Source: Curvibacter sp. (GTDB lineage: Bacteria; Pseudomonadota; Gammaproteobacteria; Burkholderiales; Burkholderiaceae_C). Taken from it: a stretch of DNA of 10,541 nucleotides. Below the pieces are notes generated by a model. That model was not told the origin of the DNA, searched no databases, and saw only the letters and a program-made list of their open reading frames with translations. Below are positions 1 through 7,721 of this stretch, in pieces (position 1 is the stretch's first letter; every line of letters begins with the position of its first letter). The stretch spans positions 7,703 to 18,243 of the forward strand of contig DNQP01000273.1 in assembly GCA_003500955.1 (NCBI GenBank). The letters run 5' to 3'. The position numbers and the translations under genes were made by a program.

Positions 1-208
<208 letters not shown>

Positions 209-213
209 CTATA

Positions 214-246
214 AACAAAAAACCCTGCGCGGCAGGCGCAGGGTTT
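214..246 (-). terminator. Intrinsic terminator after rplU-rpmA
   Basis: A perfect 11-bp inverted repeat (220-230 pairing with 236-246, loop 231-235) has a GC-rich core. On the minus strand it is followed at once by a T-rich tract, TTTTTTGTTTAT. It starts 21 nt after the rpmA stop codon. This is a canonical Rho-independent terminator for the minus-strand ribosomal protein transcript. It also sits directly before obgE, so it probably sets how much of the transcript continues into that gene. Confidence 0.9.
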
Positions 247-267
247 CGCGGAGAAGCCAGGCAGCGC

Positions 268-528
268 TCAGGAAGCGGCCGTGACGTTCACCGTGTGCTT
301 GTTCAGCGCCCCCTTGACCGCAAACGACACTTCGCCGTCCACCAGGGCAAACAGGGTGTGGTCCTTGCCCACGCCGACATTGGTGCCGGGGTGGAACTTG
401 GTGCCGCGCTGGCGCACGATGATGCCGCCGGCGCTGATCTGCTGACCGCCGAACACCTTCACGCCGAGCATCTTGGGCTGCGAATCGCGCCCGTTACGCG
501 TAGAGCCGCCGCCTTTTTTCTGTGCCAT
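268..528 (-). CDS. rpmA: 50S ribosomal protein bL27
   Basis: The 86-residue product starts [16 protein letters not shown] and carries the core GVKVFGGQ...[15 protein letters not shown], the bL27 signature; the length is normal. bL27 sits at the peptidyl-transferase centre, and its flexible basic N terminus reaches the tRNA 3' ends. The protein begins directly at the mature-type AQKKGGGS sequence, so it lacks the cleavable N-terminal extension known from Firmicutes. The gene is 12 nt downstream of rplU in the same transcript. Its Shine-Dalgarno AAGGAG overlaps the rplU stop codon, which suggests coupled translation. An intrinsic terminator follows. Confidence 0.98.
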   Translation of the reverse strand: MAQKKGGGSTRNGRDSQPKMLGVKVFGGQQISAGGIIVRQRGTKFHPGTNVGVGKDHTLFALVDGEVSFAVKGALNKHTVNVTAAS

Positions 529-536
529 GACTCGTG

Positions 537-542
537 CTCCTT
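537..542 (-). promoter_or_regulatory. Ribosome binding site of rpmA, overlapping the rplU stop
   Basis: On the minus strand the rplU stop TAA (543-541) runs into AAGGAG, a strong Shine-Dalgarno, 8 nt before the rpmA ATG. A ribosome ending on rplU is therefore placed on the rpmA start site, a simple way to keep the two 50S proteins balanced. Confidence 0.85.
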
Positions 543-852
543 ATGCGGAGATGGCGCCGATTTGCAGCTCGGTGAACTGCTGACGGTGCCCTTGACGTTT
601 CTGATAGTGCTTGCGACGGCGCATCTTGAAGATGCGAACCTTGTCGTGCAGACCGTGCGCCACAACGGTGGCTTTGACAGTCGCGCCGGACACCAGGGGC
701 GTACCGACCTTGAGTTCAGCGCCGTTGCCGACAGCCAGAACCTGGTCGATCACGATCTCCTGGCCTACGTCCGCAGCAATCTGTTCTACTTTGATTTTCT
801 CGCCAGCAGCAACACGATACTGTTTGCCACCGGTTTTTATGACCGCGTACAT
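541..852 (-). CDS. rplU: 50S ribosomal protein bL21
   Basis: The 103-residue product starts [14 protein letters not shown] and ends with the basic region [19 protein letters not shown], both typical of bL21; the length matches the family exactly. bL21 binds 23S rRNA early in 50S assembly. The frame is open further upstream, up to about 954, but the ATG at 852-850 is chosen because it gives the conserved start and because AAGAGG lies at a suitable distance before it. It is the first gene of the minus-strand operon rplU-rpmA, with obgE beyond a terminator. A consensus-like promoter (904-932) and a stem-loop (874-897) lie upstream. Confidence 0.98.
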   Translation of the reverse strand: MYAVIKTGGKQYRVAAGEKIKVEQIAADVGQEIVIDQVLAVGNGAELKVGTPLVSGATVKATVVAHGLHDKVRIFKMRRRKHYQKRQGHRQQFTELQIGAISA

Positions 853-873
853 GGATGACCTCTTGGATTGATC

Positions 874-897
874 CTCTACGGACGGATTTCCGCAGAG
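874..897 (-). promoter_or_regulatory. Stem-loop at the predicted 5' end of the rplU mRNA
   Basis: On the minus strand, CTCTGCGGA (897-889) pairs with TCCGTAGAG (882-874) to give nine consecutive base pairs, including one G-U, around a 6-nt loop. The predicted transcription start, about 7 nt after the -10 box that ends at 904, falls at about 897, so the stem would form the extreme 5' end of the message. The rplU ATG is 21 nt further on. Such a hairpin could protect the 5' end from decay or act as a target for ribosomal-protein feedback. The pairing is visible; the function is inference. Confidence 0.55.
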
Positions 898-903
898 CCC
901 AGG

Positions 904-932
904 ATTATAGCACGGTTTGTGCTCACTGACAT
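904..932 (-). promoter_or_regulatory. Sigma-70 promoter of rplU-rpmA, extended -10
   Basis: On the minus strand a perfect TATAAT (909-904) is preceded by TGC, giving an extended -10 (TGnTATAAT). A -35-like ATGTCA (932-927) matches four of six consensus bases at a 17-nt spacing. The predicted start near 897 gives a leader of about 45 nt to the rplU ATG. It lies in the 158-nt gap between the divergent rplU and ispB genes. Confidence 0.75.
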
Positions 933-972
933 CCACCCCCTTGGGGGCGGGCATCCCGGGGCAAGCCCTTCC

Positions 973-978
973 TATAAT
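973..978 (+). promoter_or_regulatory. Possible -10 box of ispB
   Basis: A perfect TATAAT on the plus strand lies 32 nt before the ispB start codon. No convincing -35 box stands 16-18 nt upstream, so it is either activator-dependent, weak or a chance match. If it is used, the leader is only about 26 nt, pyrimidine-rich and without a Shine-Dalgarno. Confidence 0.45.
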
Positions 979-1010
979 GCCCCTTCCTCCGGTCTCCCCG
1001 CCCTGCTGCC

Positions 1011-1988
1011 GTGAACTCCCCCCAACCCGTTTCCCCGCTTGCCCTGATTGCCGACGACATGCGGGAGGTGGACCGGGTCATCGGCGAACGGCTCGATTCC
1101 GGTGTGCCGCTGGTGGGCCAGGTCGCCAGCTACATCATCAGCGCTGGCGGCAAACGGCTGCGTCCGGCCCTGCTCCTGCTGACCTGCGGCGCCCTGGGCT
1201 ACCGCGGCGACCAGCGCTACAACCTGGCGGCAGTGGTGGAGTTCATCCACACGGCCACGCTGCTGCACGATGACGTGGTGGACGACTCCACGATGCGCCG
1301 CGGCAATGCCACGGCCAACGAGACCTTCGGCAATCCCGCCAGCGTGCTGGTCGGAGATTTCCTCTACTCCCGAGCCTTCCAGATGATGGTCGAGGCCGAG
1401 AGCATGCGCATCATGCAGGTGCTGGCCGACGCGACCAACGTCATCGCCGAGGGCGAGGTGCAGCAGCTCATGAACATGCACAACGCCGACCTCGACGAGG
1501 CTGGCTATCTGCAGGTCATCCGATCCAAGACGGCCAAGCTCTTCGAAGCCAGCGCGCGCTGCGGCGCCATCCTGGCCGGTGCCGAGCCCACACTGGAAGA
1601 GGCCTGCGCCGAATATGGCCAGGCCCTGGGCACGGCGTTTCAGGTGATTGACGACGTGCTGGACTACGCGGGCGATGCCACCGTCATGGGCAAGAGCCTG
1701 GGTGACGACTTGCGCGAGGGCAAGGCCACGCTGCCCTTGATCGCGGCCATGCAAAGAGGTACCGAGCAGGAGCGTCAGCTCATCCGAGGCGCCATCGAGA
1801 ACGGCTCGGTCTCTGCCCTGGACGACGTGATCGCCGTCGTGCGGCGCACCGGCGCCCTGGACGTTGCACGCGAAGCCGCGGCCCGGGAAGCGGAACGTGC
1901 CGTCGACGCCGCCCGGCAACTGCCCGACGGGCCCCATGCCGCCAGTTTGATACAATTGGCGTCTCAGTTGCTGACGCGTCAATCCTGA
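1011..1988 (+). CDS. ispB: Long-chain polyprenyl (octaprenyl-type) diphosphate synthase
   Basis: This all-alpha prenyltransferase condenses isopentenyl diphosphate onto an allylic primer to make the ubiquinone side chain. The 325-residue product has, in order, GGKRLRP (46-52, substrate binding), the first aspartate-rich motif DDVVD (87-91) followed by MRRG, VGDFLYS (114-120), the second aspartate-rich motif DDVLD (214-218) and GDDLREGK (231-238). Alanine five residues before the first motif is the small residue typical of long-chain enzymes; the exact chain length, probably eight units, cannot be read from sequence. The start is taken as the GTG at 1011, which gives the family-like N terminus [10 protein letters not shown]. 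No Shine-Dalgarno is visible, so the start could lie a few codons away. The gene is divergent from rplU, and its 3' end carries the likely promoter of the following tRNA gene. Confidence 0.95.
   Translation: MNSPQPVSPLALIADDMREVDRVIGERLDSGVPLVGQVASYIISAGGKRLRPALLLLTCGALGYRGDQRYNLAAVVEFIHTATLLHDDVVDDSTMRRGNATANETFGNPASVLVGDFLYSRAFQMMVEAESMRIMQVLADATNVIAEGEVQQLMNMHNADLDEAGYLQVIRSKTAKLFEASARCGAILAGAEPTLEEACAEYGQALGTAFQVIDDVLDYAGDATVMGKSLGDDLREGKATLPLIAAMQRGTEQERQLIRGAIENGSVSALDDVIAVVRRTGALDVAREAAAREAERAVDAARQLPDGPHAASLIQLASQLLTRQS
1948..1956 (+). promoter_or_regulatory. Possible extended -10 promoter for tRNA-Pro, inside ispB
   Basis: TGATACAAT, an extended -10 (TGn plus TACAAT, five of six), lies in the last codons of ispB, about 55 nt before the tRNA. 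No good -35 is seen. The predicted start near 1963 would leave a 5' leader of roughly 49 nt to be removed by RNase P. The tRNA may also be cut from the ispB read-through transcript. Confidence 0.4.
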
Positions 1989-1992
1989 CGCG
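1972..1992 (+). repeat. Palindrome TGACGCGTCA with a repeated half
   Basis: A perfect 10-bp palindrome, TGACGCGTCA (1972-1981), is followed 14 nt on, start to start, by a second TGACGCG (1986-1992). The second copy contains the ispB stop codon. The array lies between the putative tRNA -10 box and the mature tRNA. It could be an operator-like site or chance in a GC-rich genome; I cannot name a binding protein. Confidence 0.3.
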
Positions 1993-2011
1993 CTCTGGCG
2001 GTTCGAGATGT

Positions 2012-2088
<77 letters not shown>

Positions 2089-2120
2089 ATCTTTCCCACA
2101 CACCTTAGGCTTCAGCCCTT

Positions 2121-2137
2121 GCCCTCTTGCGGGGGGC
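2121..2137 (+). terminator. Weak hairpin after tRNA-Pro, possible terminator
   Basis: GCCCTC (2121-2126) can pair with GGGGGC (2132-2137), with one G-U pair and a 5-nt loop, about 33 nt after the tRNA. Only three T residues follow, after GAG, so it is a poor intrinsic terminator. The rest of the spacer up to pilB shows no other convincing terminator. Confidence 0.25.
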
Positions 2138-2203
2138 GAGTTTGGCGTGCTTGCGGCCATGTTGCGCCGCAACGTCTGCTTGCAAAATGGGCCCGGCGTT
2201 TCG

Positions 2204-2232
2204 TTTACATCCCGCGGGCAATCGGCGATGAT
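2204..2232 (+). promoter_or_regulatory. Possible sigma-70 promoter of the pilB operon
   Basis: TTTACA (2204-2209, five of six matches to the -35) and GATGAT (2227-2232, four of six matches to the -10) are separated by exactly 17 nt. The predicted start near 2239 would give a leader of about 32 nt to the ATG at 2271. I looked for the GG-N10-GC pattern of a sigma-54 promoter in this spacer and did not find one. Confidence 0.4.
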
Positions 2233-2270
2233 TTGTGGGTTTTCCCCCGGAATTCCTACAAACCCCCTCC

Positions 2271-4007
2271 ATGGCCGCCGTTGACACTGCCATCCACCGC
2301 GAGAATGCACCCGTGGCCCTGCCCGGGCTGGGCCGGGCCCTGATCCTCGCGGGCAAGCTGGAACAGCGATCGGCCGAGGACATCTACCGCCGAGCCGCCG
2401 GCAACAAGACCAGCTTCATTGCCGAGCTCACCGGGTCCGGCGCCGTTTCGGCTGCCGATCTGGCCCACACCATGTCGGCGGCCTTTGCGGCGCCGCTGAT
2501 CGATCTGGACGCGGTGGACACCCACCGCCTGCCCAAGGAGTTGCTCGATCCCCGGATCTGCCACGATTACCGCGTGGTGGTGCTTGGCAAGCGCAGCAAC
2601 CGGCTTGTGGTGGCGACGGCGGACCCGTCGGACCAGGCCGCGGCCGAGAAGATCAAGTTCGCCAGCCAGATGGGGGTGGATTGGGTCATCGCCGAGTACG
2701 ACAAGCTGCTCAAGCTGGTCGAGGCACATGCCACGTCCGCGTCCGAGGCCATCGACAACATCGTCGGCGGCGACATCGAGTTTGACGAATTCACCACCGA
2801 AGCCGATGCGGACAGCGCTGAATCCACGACCTCCGAGGTCGAGGACGCGCCGGTCGTCAAGTTCCTGCACAAGATGCTGATCGACGCGATCGGTATGCGC
2901 GCCTCGGACCTGCACTTCGAGCCCTACGAGCACAACTACCGCGTCCGCTTCCGCATCGATGGCGAACTGCGCGAAATTGCCTCGCCGCCCGTGGCCATCA
3001 AGGACAAGCTCGCCTCGCGCATCAAGGTGATCTCCAAGATGGACATCTCGGAGAAGCGCGTGCCGCAGGACGGCAAGATGAAGCTCAAGGTGGGGCCTGA
3101 GCGGGTGATCGACTTCCGTGTCAGCACCCTGCCCACGCTGTTCGGCGAGAAGATCGTGATCCGTATCCTCGACCCCAGCAGCGCCAAGCTGGGCATCGAT
3201 GCCCTGGGCTACGACCCGGAAGAGAAGGCACGCCTGCTCAATGCCATCGGGCGTCCCTACGGCATGATCCTCGTCACCGGCCCGACGGGTTCGGGCAAGA
3301 CGGTGTCGCTCTACACCTGCCTGAACCTGCTGAACAAGCCGGGCGTCAACATCGCCACGGCCGAGGATCCTTCAGAAATCAACCTGCCGGGCGTCAACCA
3401 GGTCAACGTCAACGACAAGGCTGGCCTGACCTTCGCAGCCGCGCTCAAGTCCTTCCTGCGCCAGGACCCGGACATCATCATGGTGGGCGAAATCCGTGAT
3501 CTCGACACCGCCGACATCGCCATCAAGGCTGCGCAAACCGGCCACCTCGTGATGTCGACACTGCACACCAACGACGCACCGACCACACTGACGCGGATGC
3601 GCAATATGGGCATCGCGCCCTTCAACATCGCCTCCAGCGTGATCCTGATCACTGCGCAGCGCCTGGCTCGGCGCCTGTGCGCGAACTGCAAGGCACCGAC
3701 CGAAATCCCGAAGAAAACGCTGCTCGATGCCGGTTTCAAGCCGGACGAGCTCGACGGGTCGTGGACCGCCTACCGTCCCGTGGGCTGCTCGGCCTGCAAC
3801 AACGGCTACAAGGGTCGCGTGGGCATCTACCAGGTGATGCCCATCAGCGAGGAGATGCAGCGCATCATCCTGCGCGATGGTTCCGCACTGGAGATCGCCG
3901 AACAGGCCCAGGCCGAGGGCGTGCGCAACCTGCGCCAGTCTGGCCTGCACAAGGTCAAGCAGGGTCTGACTTCGCTCGAGGAAGTCCTGGCCGTCACCAA
4001 CGAATAA
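2271..4007 (+). CDS. pilB: Type IV pilus assembly (extension) ATPase PilB
   Basis: This cytoplasmic hexameric ATPase powers pilin insertion into the growing type IV pilus. The 578-residue product has an N-terminal T2SSE_N domain (about 10-155), an acidic low-complexity linker rich in D, E and S (about 165-193), and the T2SS/T4P ATPase domain. Visible motifs are the Walker A GPTGSGKT (337-344), the Walker B region DPDIIMVGEIRD (399-410), the His-box segment STLHTND (429-435) and a four-cysteine zinc site, CxxC at 470/473 and 506/509. RQDPDIIMVGEIRD and the EINLPGVNQVN segment are typical of PilB rather than the retraction ATPase PilT. The ATG at 2271 is chosen because MAAVDTA...VALPGLGRAL reads like related PilB proteins; an upstream GTG at 2235 would add 12 unconvincing residues. 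Neither start has a Shine-Dalgarno. pilC and pilD follow directly. Confidence 0.96.
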   Translation: MAAVDTAIHRENAPVALPGLGRALILAGKLEQRSAEDIYRRAAGNKTSFIAELTGSGAVSAADLAHTMSAAFAAPLIDLDAVDTHRLPKELLDPRICHDYRVVVLGKRSNRLVVATADPSDQAAAEKIKFASQMGVDWVIAEYDKLLKLVEAHATSASEAIDNIVGGDIEFDEFTTEADADSAESTTSEVEDAPVVKFLHKMLIDAIGMRASDLHFEPYEHNYRVRFRIDGELREIASPPVAIKDKLASRIKVISKMDISEKRVPQDGKMKLKVGPERVIDFRVSTLPTLFGEKIVIRILDPSSAKLGIDALGYDPEEKARLLNAIGRPYGMILVTGPTGSGKTVSLYTCLNLLNKPGVNIATAEDPSEINLPGVNQVNVNDKAGLTFAAALKSFLRQDPDIIMVGEIRDLDTADIAIKAAQTGHLVMSTLHTNDAPTTLTRMRNMGIAPFNIASSVILITAQRLARRLCANCKAPTEIPKKTLLDAGFKPDELDGSWTAYRPVGCSACNNGYKGRVGIYQVMPISEEMQRIILRDGSALEIAEQAQAEGVRNLRQSGLHKVKQGLTSLEEVLAVTNE

Positions 4008-4032
4008 ACACACGGGAGCTTCAGGGGACACC

Positions 4033-5247
4033 ATGGCAACTGCACAACCCAAAGCCAAGGAACTGGTCTTCGAATGGGAAGGCAAGGACCGCAACGGCAA
4101 GCTGATGCGCGGCGAGATGCGTGCCGCCGGCGAGAACCAGGTCATGGCATCGCTGCGCCGTCAGGGCATCCTGCCGGGCAAGGTCAAGAAGCGCAAGATG
4201 AGCTCGGGCAAGAAGATCACGCCCAAGGACCTCACACTGTTCACGCGCCAGCTCGCCACCATGATGAAGGCCGGTGTGCCCCTGCTGCAGGCCTTCGACA
4301 TCGTCGCACGCGGCAACTCCAACCCCAGCGTGACCCGCCTGCTCAACGACATCCGCAATGACGTCGAGACCGGTACCTCGCTGAGCACGGCCTTCCGCAA
4401 GTACCCGCTCTACTTTGACAACCTCTACTGCAACCTGGTCGAGGCCGGCGAGGCCGCTGGTATCCTGGACCAGCTGCTGGACCGCTTGGCCGTCTACATG
4501 GAAAAGACCCAGGCCATCAAGCAGAAGATCAAGTCGGCCCTGATGTATCCGATTTCTGTGATCGTCGTGGCCTTCGTCGTGATTGCGGTGATCATGATCT
4601 TCGTGATCCCGGCCTTCAAGGAGGTCTTCTCCTCCTTCGGCGCCGACCTGCCCGCCCCCACGCTGTTCGTGATCGGCATGAGCGAATTCTTCGTCCAGTG
4701 GTGGTGGCTGATCTTTGGCGGCATCGGCGGTGGCCTCTACTTCTTCTTCCAGGCCTGGCGACGCAACCGCGAGATGCAGCGGGTCATGGACCGGATGATG
4801 CTCAAGCTCCCGGTTTTCGGCACGCTGATCGACAAGTCCTGCATCGCACGCTGGACCCGTACCCTGTCGACCATGTTCGCCGCCGGCGTGCCACTGGTGG
4901 AGGCACTGGACTCCGTTGGCGGTGCTTCGGGCAACTCGGTCTACGAAGAGGCCACGGTCAAGATCCAGCAGGAAGTCTCGACCGGCACCAGCCTCACGGC
5001 CGCGATGACCAATGTGCACCTGTTTCCGACCATGGTGCTGCAGATGTGCGCCATCGGTGAGGAGTCGGGCTCGATCGACCACATGCTGGGCAAGGCGGCC
5101 GATTTCTACGAGGCCGAGGTCGACGACATGGTCGCCGGTCTGTCCAGTCTGATGGAACCCATCATCATCGTCTTCCTGGGCACCATCATTGGCGGCATTG
5201 TGGTGTCCATGTACCTGCCGATCTTCAAGCTGGGCCAGGTGGTCTGA
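4033..5247 (+). CDS. pilC: Type IV pilus inner-membrane platform protein PilC
   Basis: PilC is the polytopic inner-membrane protein on which PilB acts to assemble the pilus. The 404-residue product has two T2SSF domains, roughly 68-190 and 270-395. Each contains the family pattern, FTRQLATMMKAGVPLLQA (70-87) and WTRTLSTMFAAGVPLVEA (274-291). Three hydrophobic segments are visible: about 173-193, 221-240 (starting VQWWWLIF) and 374-397. Length and layout are normal. It starts 25 nt after pilB, with AGGGGA just before the ATG, and its stop codon shares one base with the pilD start, so the three pil genes form one translation-coupled unit. Confidence 0.96.
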   Translation: MATAQPKAKELVFEWEGKDRNGKLMRGEMRAAGENQVMASLRRQGILPGKVKKRKMSSGKKITPKDLTLFTRQLATMMKAGVPLLQAFDIVARGNSNPSVTRLLNDIRNDVETGTSLSTAFRKYPLYFDNLYCNLVEAGEAAGILDQLLDRLAVYMEKTQAIKQKIKSALMYPISVIVVAFVVIAVIMIFVIPAFKEVFSSFGADLPAPTLFVIGMSEFFVQWWWLIFGGIGGGLYFFFQAWRRNREMQRVMDRMMLKLPVFGTLIDKSCIARWTRTLSTMFAAGVPLVEALDSVGGASGNSVYEEATVKIQQEVSTGTSLTAAMTNVHLFPTMVLQMCAIGEESGSIDHMLGKAADFYEAEVDDMVAGLSSLMEPIIIVFLGTIIGGIVVSMYLPIFKLGQVV

Positions 5248-6092
5248 TGCTGGTGTCGCAGGGTTTTGACGCCGGCCTGGTCGGCGTCCTGGGGCTGATG
5301 ATCGGCAGCTTCCTCAATGTCGTCATCTACCGCCTGCCCAAGATCATGGAGCGCCAATGGGCCGCCGAATGTGCCGCACTGGCCGGCAAGGAGACCGAGG
5401 CGACGGAGACGTTCAACCTCGTCGTCCCTCGCTCGCGCTGCCAGCAATGCGGCCACCAGATCCGCGCATACGAAAACGTCCCCGTGCTGAGCTACCTGTT
5501 CCTGCGCGGCAAGTGCTCATCCTGCGGCACCCCGATCAGCCTGCGTTACCCGCTCGTCGAGCTGGTCACCGCAGCGCTCTTTGCCTGGTGTGGCTGGCGC
5601 TGGGGCTTGACCCTCACGGGCCTGGCATGGTGTGGCTACTCGGCGGCCATCGTGGCGCTGGCGATGATCGACTGGGACACCACCTTGCTGCCGGACGACA
5701 TCACCCTGCCCCTGCTCTGGGCCGGCCTGGTTGTGGCTGCCCTGAAATGGAACCCGGTGGTCAGCCTGCCCGATGCTCTCTGGGGCGCTGTCGGGGGTTA
5801 TCTCTCCCTCTGGCTGGTCTACTGGAGCTTCAAGCTCGTGACCGGCAAGGAAGGCATGGGCTACGGCGACTTCAAGCTCTTTGCCGCGCTCGGCGCCTGG
5901 TTCGGCTGGACGGCCCTGGTGCCCATCATCCTCATGGCCTCGGTCATCGGCGCCATCGTGGGCATCGCTCTCAAACTCAACAGCAGCTTGCGCGAGGGGG
6001 GCTATGTACCCTTCGGCCCCTTCCTGGCCGCGGCCGGCCTGACGGCCATGATCTTCGGGCCGCAAAGCATCCTGCGCGCCGTCGGGCTCTGA
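5247..6092 (+). CDS. pilD: Prepilin peptidase / N-methyltransferase PilD
   Basis: PilD is a membrane aspartic protease of the GxGD type. It removes the short leader of type IV prepilins and pseudopilins and methylates the new N terminus. The 281-residue product has GSFLNVVIYRLP (20-31), the cytoplasmic zinc site of two CxxC pairs (C65/C68 and C90/C93), a catalytic aspartate region IDWDTTLLPDD (141-151), and the second catalytic site GMGYGDFK (203-210, aspartate 208). Several hydrophobic helices fill the rest. Having the cysteine-rich loop indicates the bifunctional bacterial form. The start ATG overlaps the pilC stop (TGATG) and is preceded by AGGTGG. No pilin gene is in the window, so its substrates are encoded elsewhere; it may also serve a type II secretion system if one exists. 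Confidence 0.96.
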   Translation: MLVSQGFDAGLVGVLGLMIGSFLNVVIYRLPKIMERQWAAECAALAGKETEATETFNLVVPRSRCQQCGHQIRAYENVPVLSYLFLRGKCSSCGTPISLRYPLVELVTAALFAWCGWRWGLTLTGLAWCGYSAAIVALAMIDWDTTLLPDDITLPLLWAGLVVAALKWNPVVSLPDALWGAVGGYLSLWLVYWSFKLVTGKEGMGYGDFKLFAALGAWFGWTALVPIILMASVIGAIVGIALKLNSSLREGGYVPFGPFLAAAGLTAMIFGPQSILRAVGL

Positions 6093-6095
6093 GGG

Positions 6096-6704
6096 ATGCG
6101 GGACGTGCTGCGTCTCGGCCTCACGGGCGGCATCGGTAGCGGCAAGAGTACCGTGGCCGGCCTGCTGGCCCGGCATGGCGCGGCCATCATCGACGCCGAC
6201 GCCATCTCACGCCAGACCACGACCGCCGGCGGTGCAGCGATCGAGGCCATCCGGCAGGCCTTCGGCCCAGAGCTCATCAGCGCCGAAGGCGCCCTGGACC
6301 GCGAGCGCATGCGGGCCCTGGCCTTCCGTGACACGGCAGCCAGACAGCGTCTGGAACAGATCATCCACCCTCTGGTCGGGCAGGAAACGCAGCGCCAGAC
6401 CGATGCTGCCACTCGCACCGGCGCACGCTGCATTGTTTACGACATTCCCTTGCTGGTGGAATCGGGGCGCTGGCGCAGCCAGCTGGATCGGGTGCTGGTG
6501 GTCGACTGCCACCCTGAGACCCAGATCGCTCGGGTGATGCAGCGCAGCCAACTATCGCGCCCCGAGGTCGAACGCATCATGGCCCAGCAGGCCGGCCGGC
6601 TGCAACGTCTGCAGAGCGCAGACCATGTGATCTGCAACGACGGGCAGGATCTCGCCGAACTCGCCTCGCTCGTGGCCCGGTCGGCCCGTCTCTTCGGGCT
6701 ATGA
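6096..6704 (+). CDS. coaE: Dephospho-CoA kinase
   Basis: CoaE phosphorylates the 3'-hydroxyl of dephospho-CoA with ATP, the last step of coenzyme A synthesis. The 202-residue product has the P-loop GGIGSGKST (11-19), DADAISRQ (33-40, substrate region), DIPLLVESG (116-124) and ADHVICNDG near the C terminus (175-183), all usual for the family, and the length is normal. The ATG at 6096 lies 3 nt after the pilD stop with no separate Shine-Dalgarno at the right distance, so it is probably translated by coupling to pilD. The order pilD-coaE-zapD-yacG is conserved in many beta- and gamma-proteobacteria. Confidence 0.96.
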   Translation: MRDVLRLGLTGGIGSGKSTVAGLLARHGAAIIDADAISRQTTTAGGAAIEAIRQAFGPELISAEGALDRERMRALAFRDTAARQRLEQIIHPLVGQETQRQTDAATRTGARCIVYDIPLLVESGRWRSQLDRVLVVDCHPETQIARVMQRSQLSRPEVERIMAQQAGRLQRLQSADHVICNDGQDLAELASLVARSARLFGL

Positions 6705-6726
6705 TCGGGCGTCGGGAAGCAGCAGC

Positions 6727-7482
6727 GTGATCACCTACGAATACCCCTTCAACGAGCGCATCAGGACCTATCTCCGCCTGGAGAGCCTGTTCCGCCGCCT
6801 GCTGGAGCTGGTCGCACGTGACGAAGCGCTGGACCATCACTACGCCCTCGCCAGCCTGTTCGAGGTCATGGACGTCGGGGCCCGGGCCGACCTCAAGTCC
6901 GACGTGCTGCGTGATCTGGACAAGCAAAAGCAGGTACTCAATGGCTACCGGGGCAATCCGAGCATTGCGCAAGGCGTGCTCGACGAGGTGCTGCAGCAGA
7001 TCGAACAGAGCTACAGCCAGCTCAACAGTCTGTCGGGCAAGGTCGGTCATGTGCTGACCGAAAACGACTGGCTCATGAGCATCCGCAGCCGCATCGGCAT
7101 CCCCGGCGGCACCTGCGCCTTTGATCTACCCGCCTACTACGCGTGGCAACATGCTTCTCCCGAGCAACGTCGCACCGACCTGCAGCGCTGGGTCTCCACC
7201 CTGACCCCTTTGGCGGATGCGATCGGCCTGCTGCTGACCTTGTTGCGCGACTCAGGTGTGCCGCAGAAGGTGCTGGCCCAGGCCGGCCAGTTCCAACAGG
7301 CCCTGCCCCAGGGGCGGACCTTCCAGCTGCTGCGCCTGGCCATTGACCCGGCCCTGGGCCTGATTCCGGAAATCAGCGGCAACCGGCTGATCGTCTCCAT
7401 CCGCCTGATGCAGCTTGGCGAAGACGAACGCCTGCATGCCGGCAATCAGGACGCCAGCTTCGACCTCACCCTGTGTTCCTGA
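6727..7482 (+). CDS. zapD: Cell division protein ZapD (FtsZ-ring associated)
   Basis: ZapD (formerly YacF, DUF1342) binds FtsZ and bundles its filaments in the cytoplasmic division ring. The 251-residue product begins with [18 protein letters not shown] after a GTG start and carries the conserved block [17 protein letters not shown] (113-129) followed by [10 protein letters not shown] (133-142), both strong ZapD features. The length is normal. The GTG at 6727 is chosen because it gives the standard YEYPFNE start; GGGAAG lies about 8 nt before it. It follows coaE by 22 nt and precedes yacG, as in E. coli where coaE, zapD and yacG are also clustered. Confidence 0.95.
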   Translation: MITYEYPFNERIRTYLRLESLFRRLLELVARDEALDHHYALASLFEVMDVGARADLKSDVLRDLDKQKQVLNGYRGNPSIAQGVLDEVLQQIEQSYSQLNSLSGKVGHVLTENDWLMSIRSRIGIPGGTCAFDLPAYYAWQHASPEQRRTDLQRWVSTLTPLADAIGLLLTLLRDSGVPQKVLAQAGQFQQALPQGRTFQLLRLAIDPALGLIPEISGNRLIVSIRLMQLGEDERLHAGNQDASFDLTLCS

Positions 7483-7499
7483 ACACCACGCGTGTGAGC

Positions 7500-7721
7500 A
7501 TGTGCCCTCCTGACGGTCCCTCCCCCATCGCCAAGCCGCGCCTGGTCAGCTGCCCGAACTGCGGCGGTGACAGCGTCTATGCGCTCAGCAATCCGCACCG
7601 CCCGTTCTGCAGCGAACGTTGCAGGAAGATGGATCTGGGCGCCTGGGCCAGCGAAAGCTTCCGCGTCCCGGCCGAGGCTCCCCCTGACGATCAGGAATTC
7701 GGCGATCCGAAACTTCAGTGA
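7500..7721 (+). CDS. yacG: DNA gyrase inhibitor YacG (zinc finger protein)
   Basis: YacG is a small zinc protein; in E. coli it binds GyrB and blocks DNA binding by gyrase. The 73-residue product has the family zinc site CPNC (C18, C21) and FCSERCR (C37, C41), then [12 protein letters not shown], which is typical. The C-terminal tail is acidic. The ATG at 7500 is preferred because it gives a near-normal length and leaves a 17-nt gap after zapD; GTG codons at 7473 and 7494 in the same frame are possible and no start has a clear ribosome binding site. The last 7 bp overlap the end of the convergent Nudix gene, and no terminator is seen between them. Confidence 0.92.
   Translation: MCPPDGPSPIAKPRLVSCPNCGGDSVYALSNPHRPFCSERCRKMDLGAWASESFRVPAEAPPDDQEFGDPKLQ

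Noticed and set aside
295..858. Plus-strand open frame opposite rplU and rpmA
   Set aside because: It covers two certain ribosomal protein genes and their spacer; no domain is seen.
936..947. CCCCCTTGGGGG palindrome in the rplU-ispB gap
   Set aside because: It cannot form a stable hairpin because it lacks a real loop, and it does not fit a -35 box at a usable distance from either -10.
2235..2270. Upstream GTG start that would lengthen PilB by 12 residues
   Set aside because: The extra residues do not resemble PilB N termini, no ribosome binding site is present, and the candidate promoter would place transcription start after this codon.
4021..5082. Long open frame (353 codons) antisense to pilC
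   Set aside because: It is rich in H, G, D, L and R with no recognisable domain, as expected for the antisense of a GC-rich coding region; pilC explains the sequence fully.
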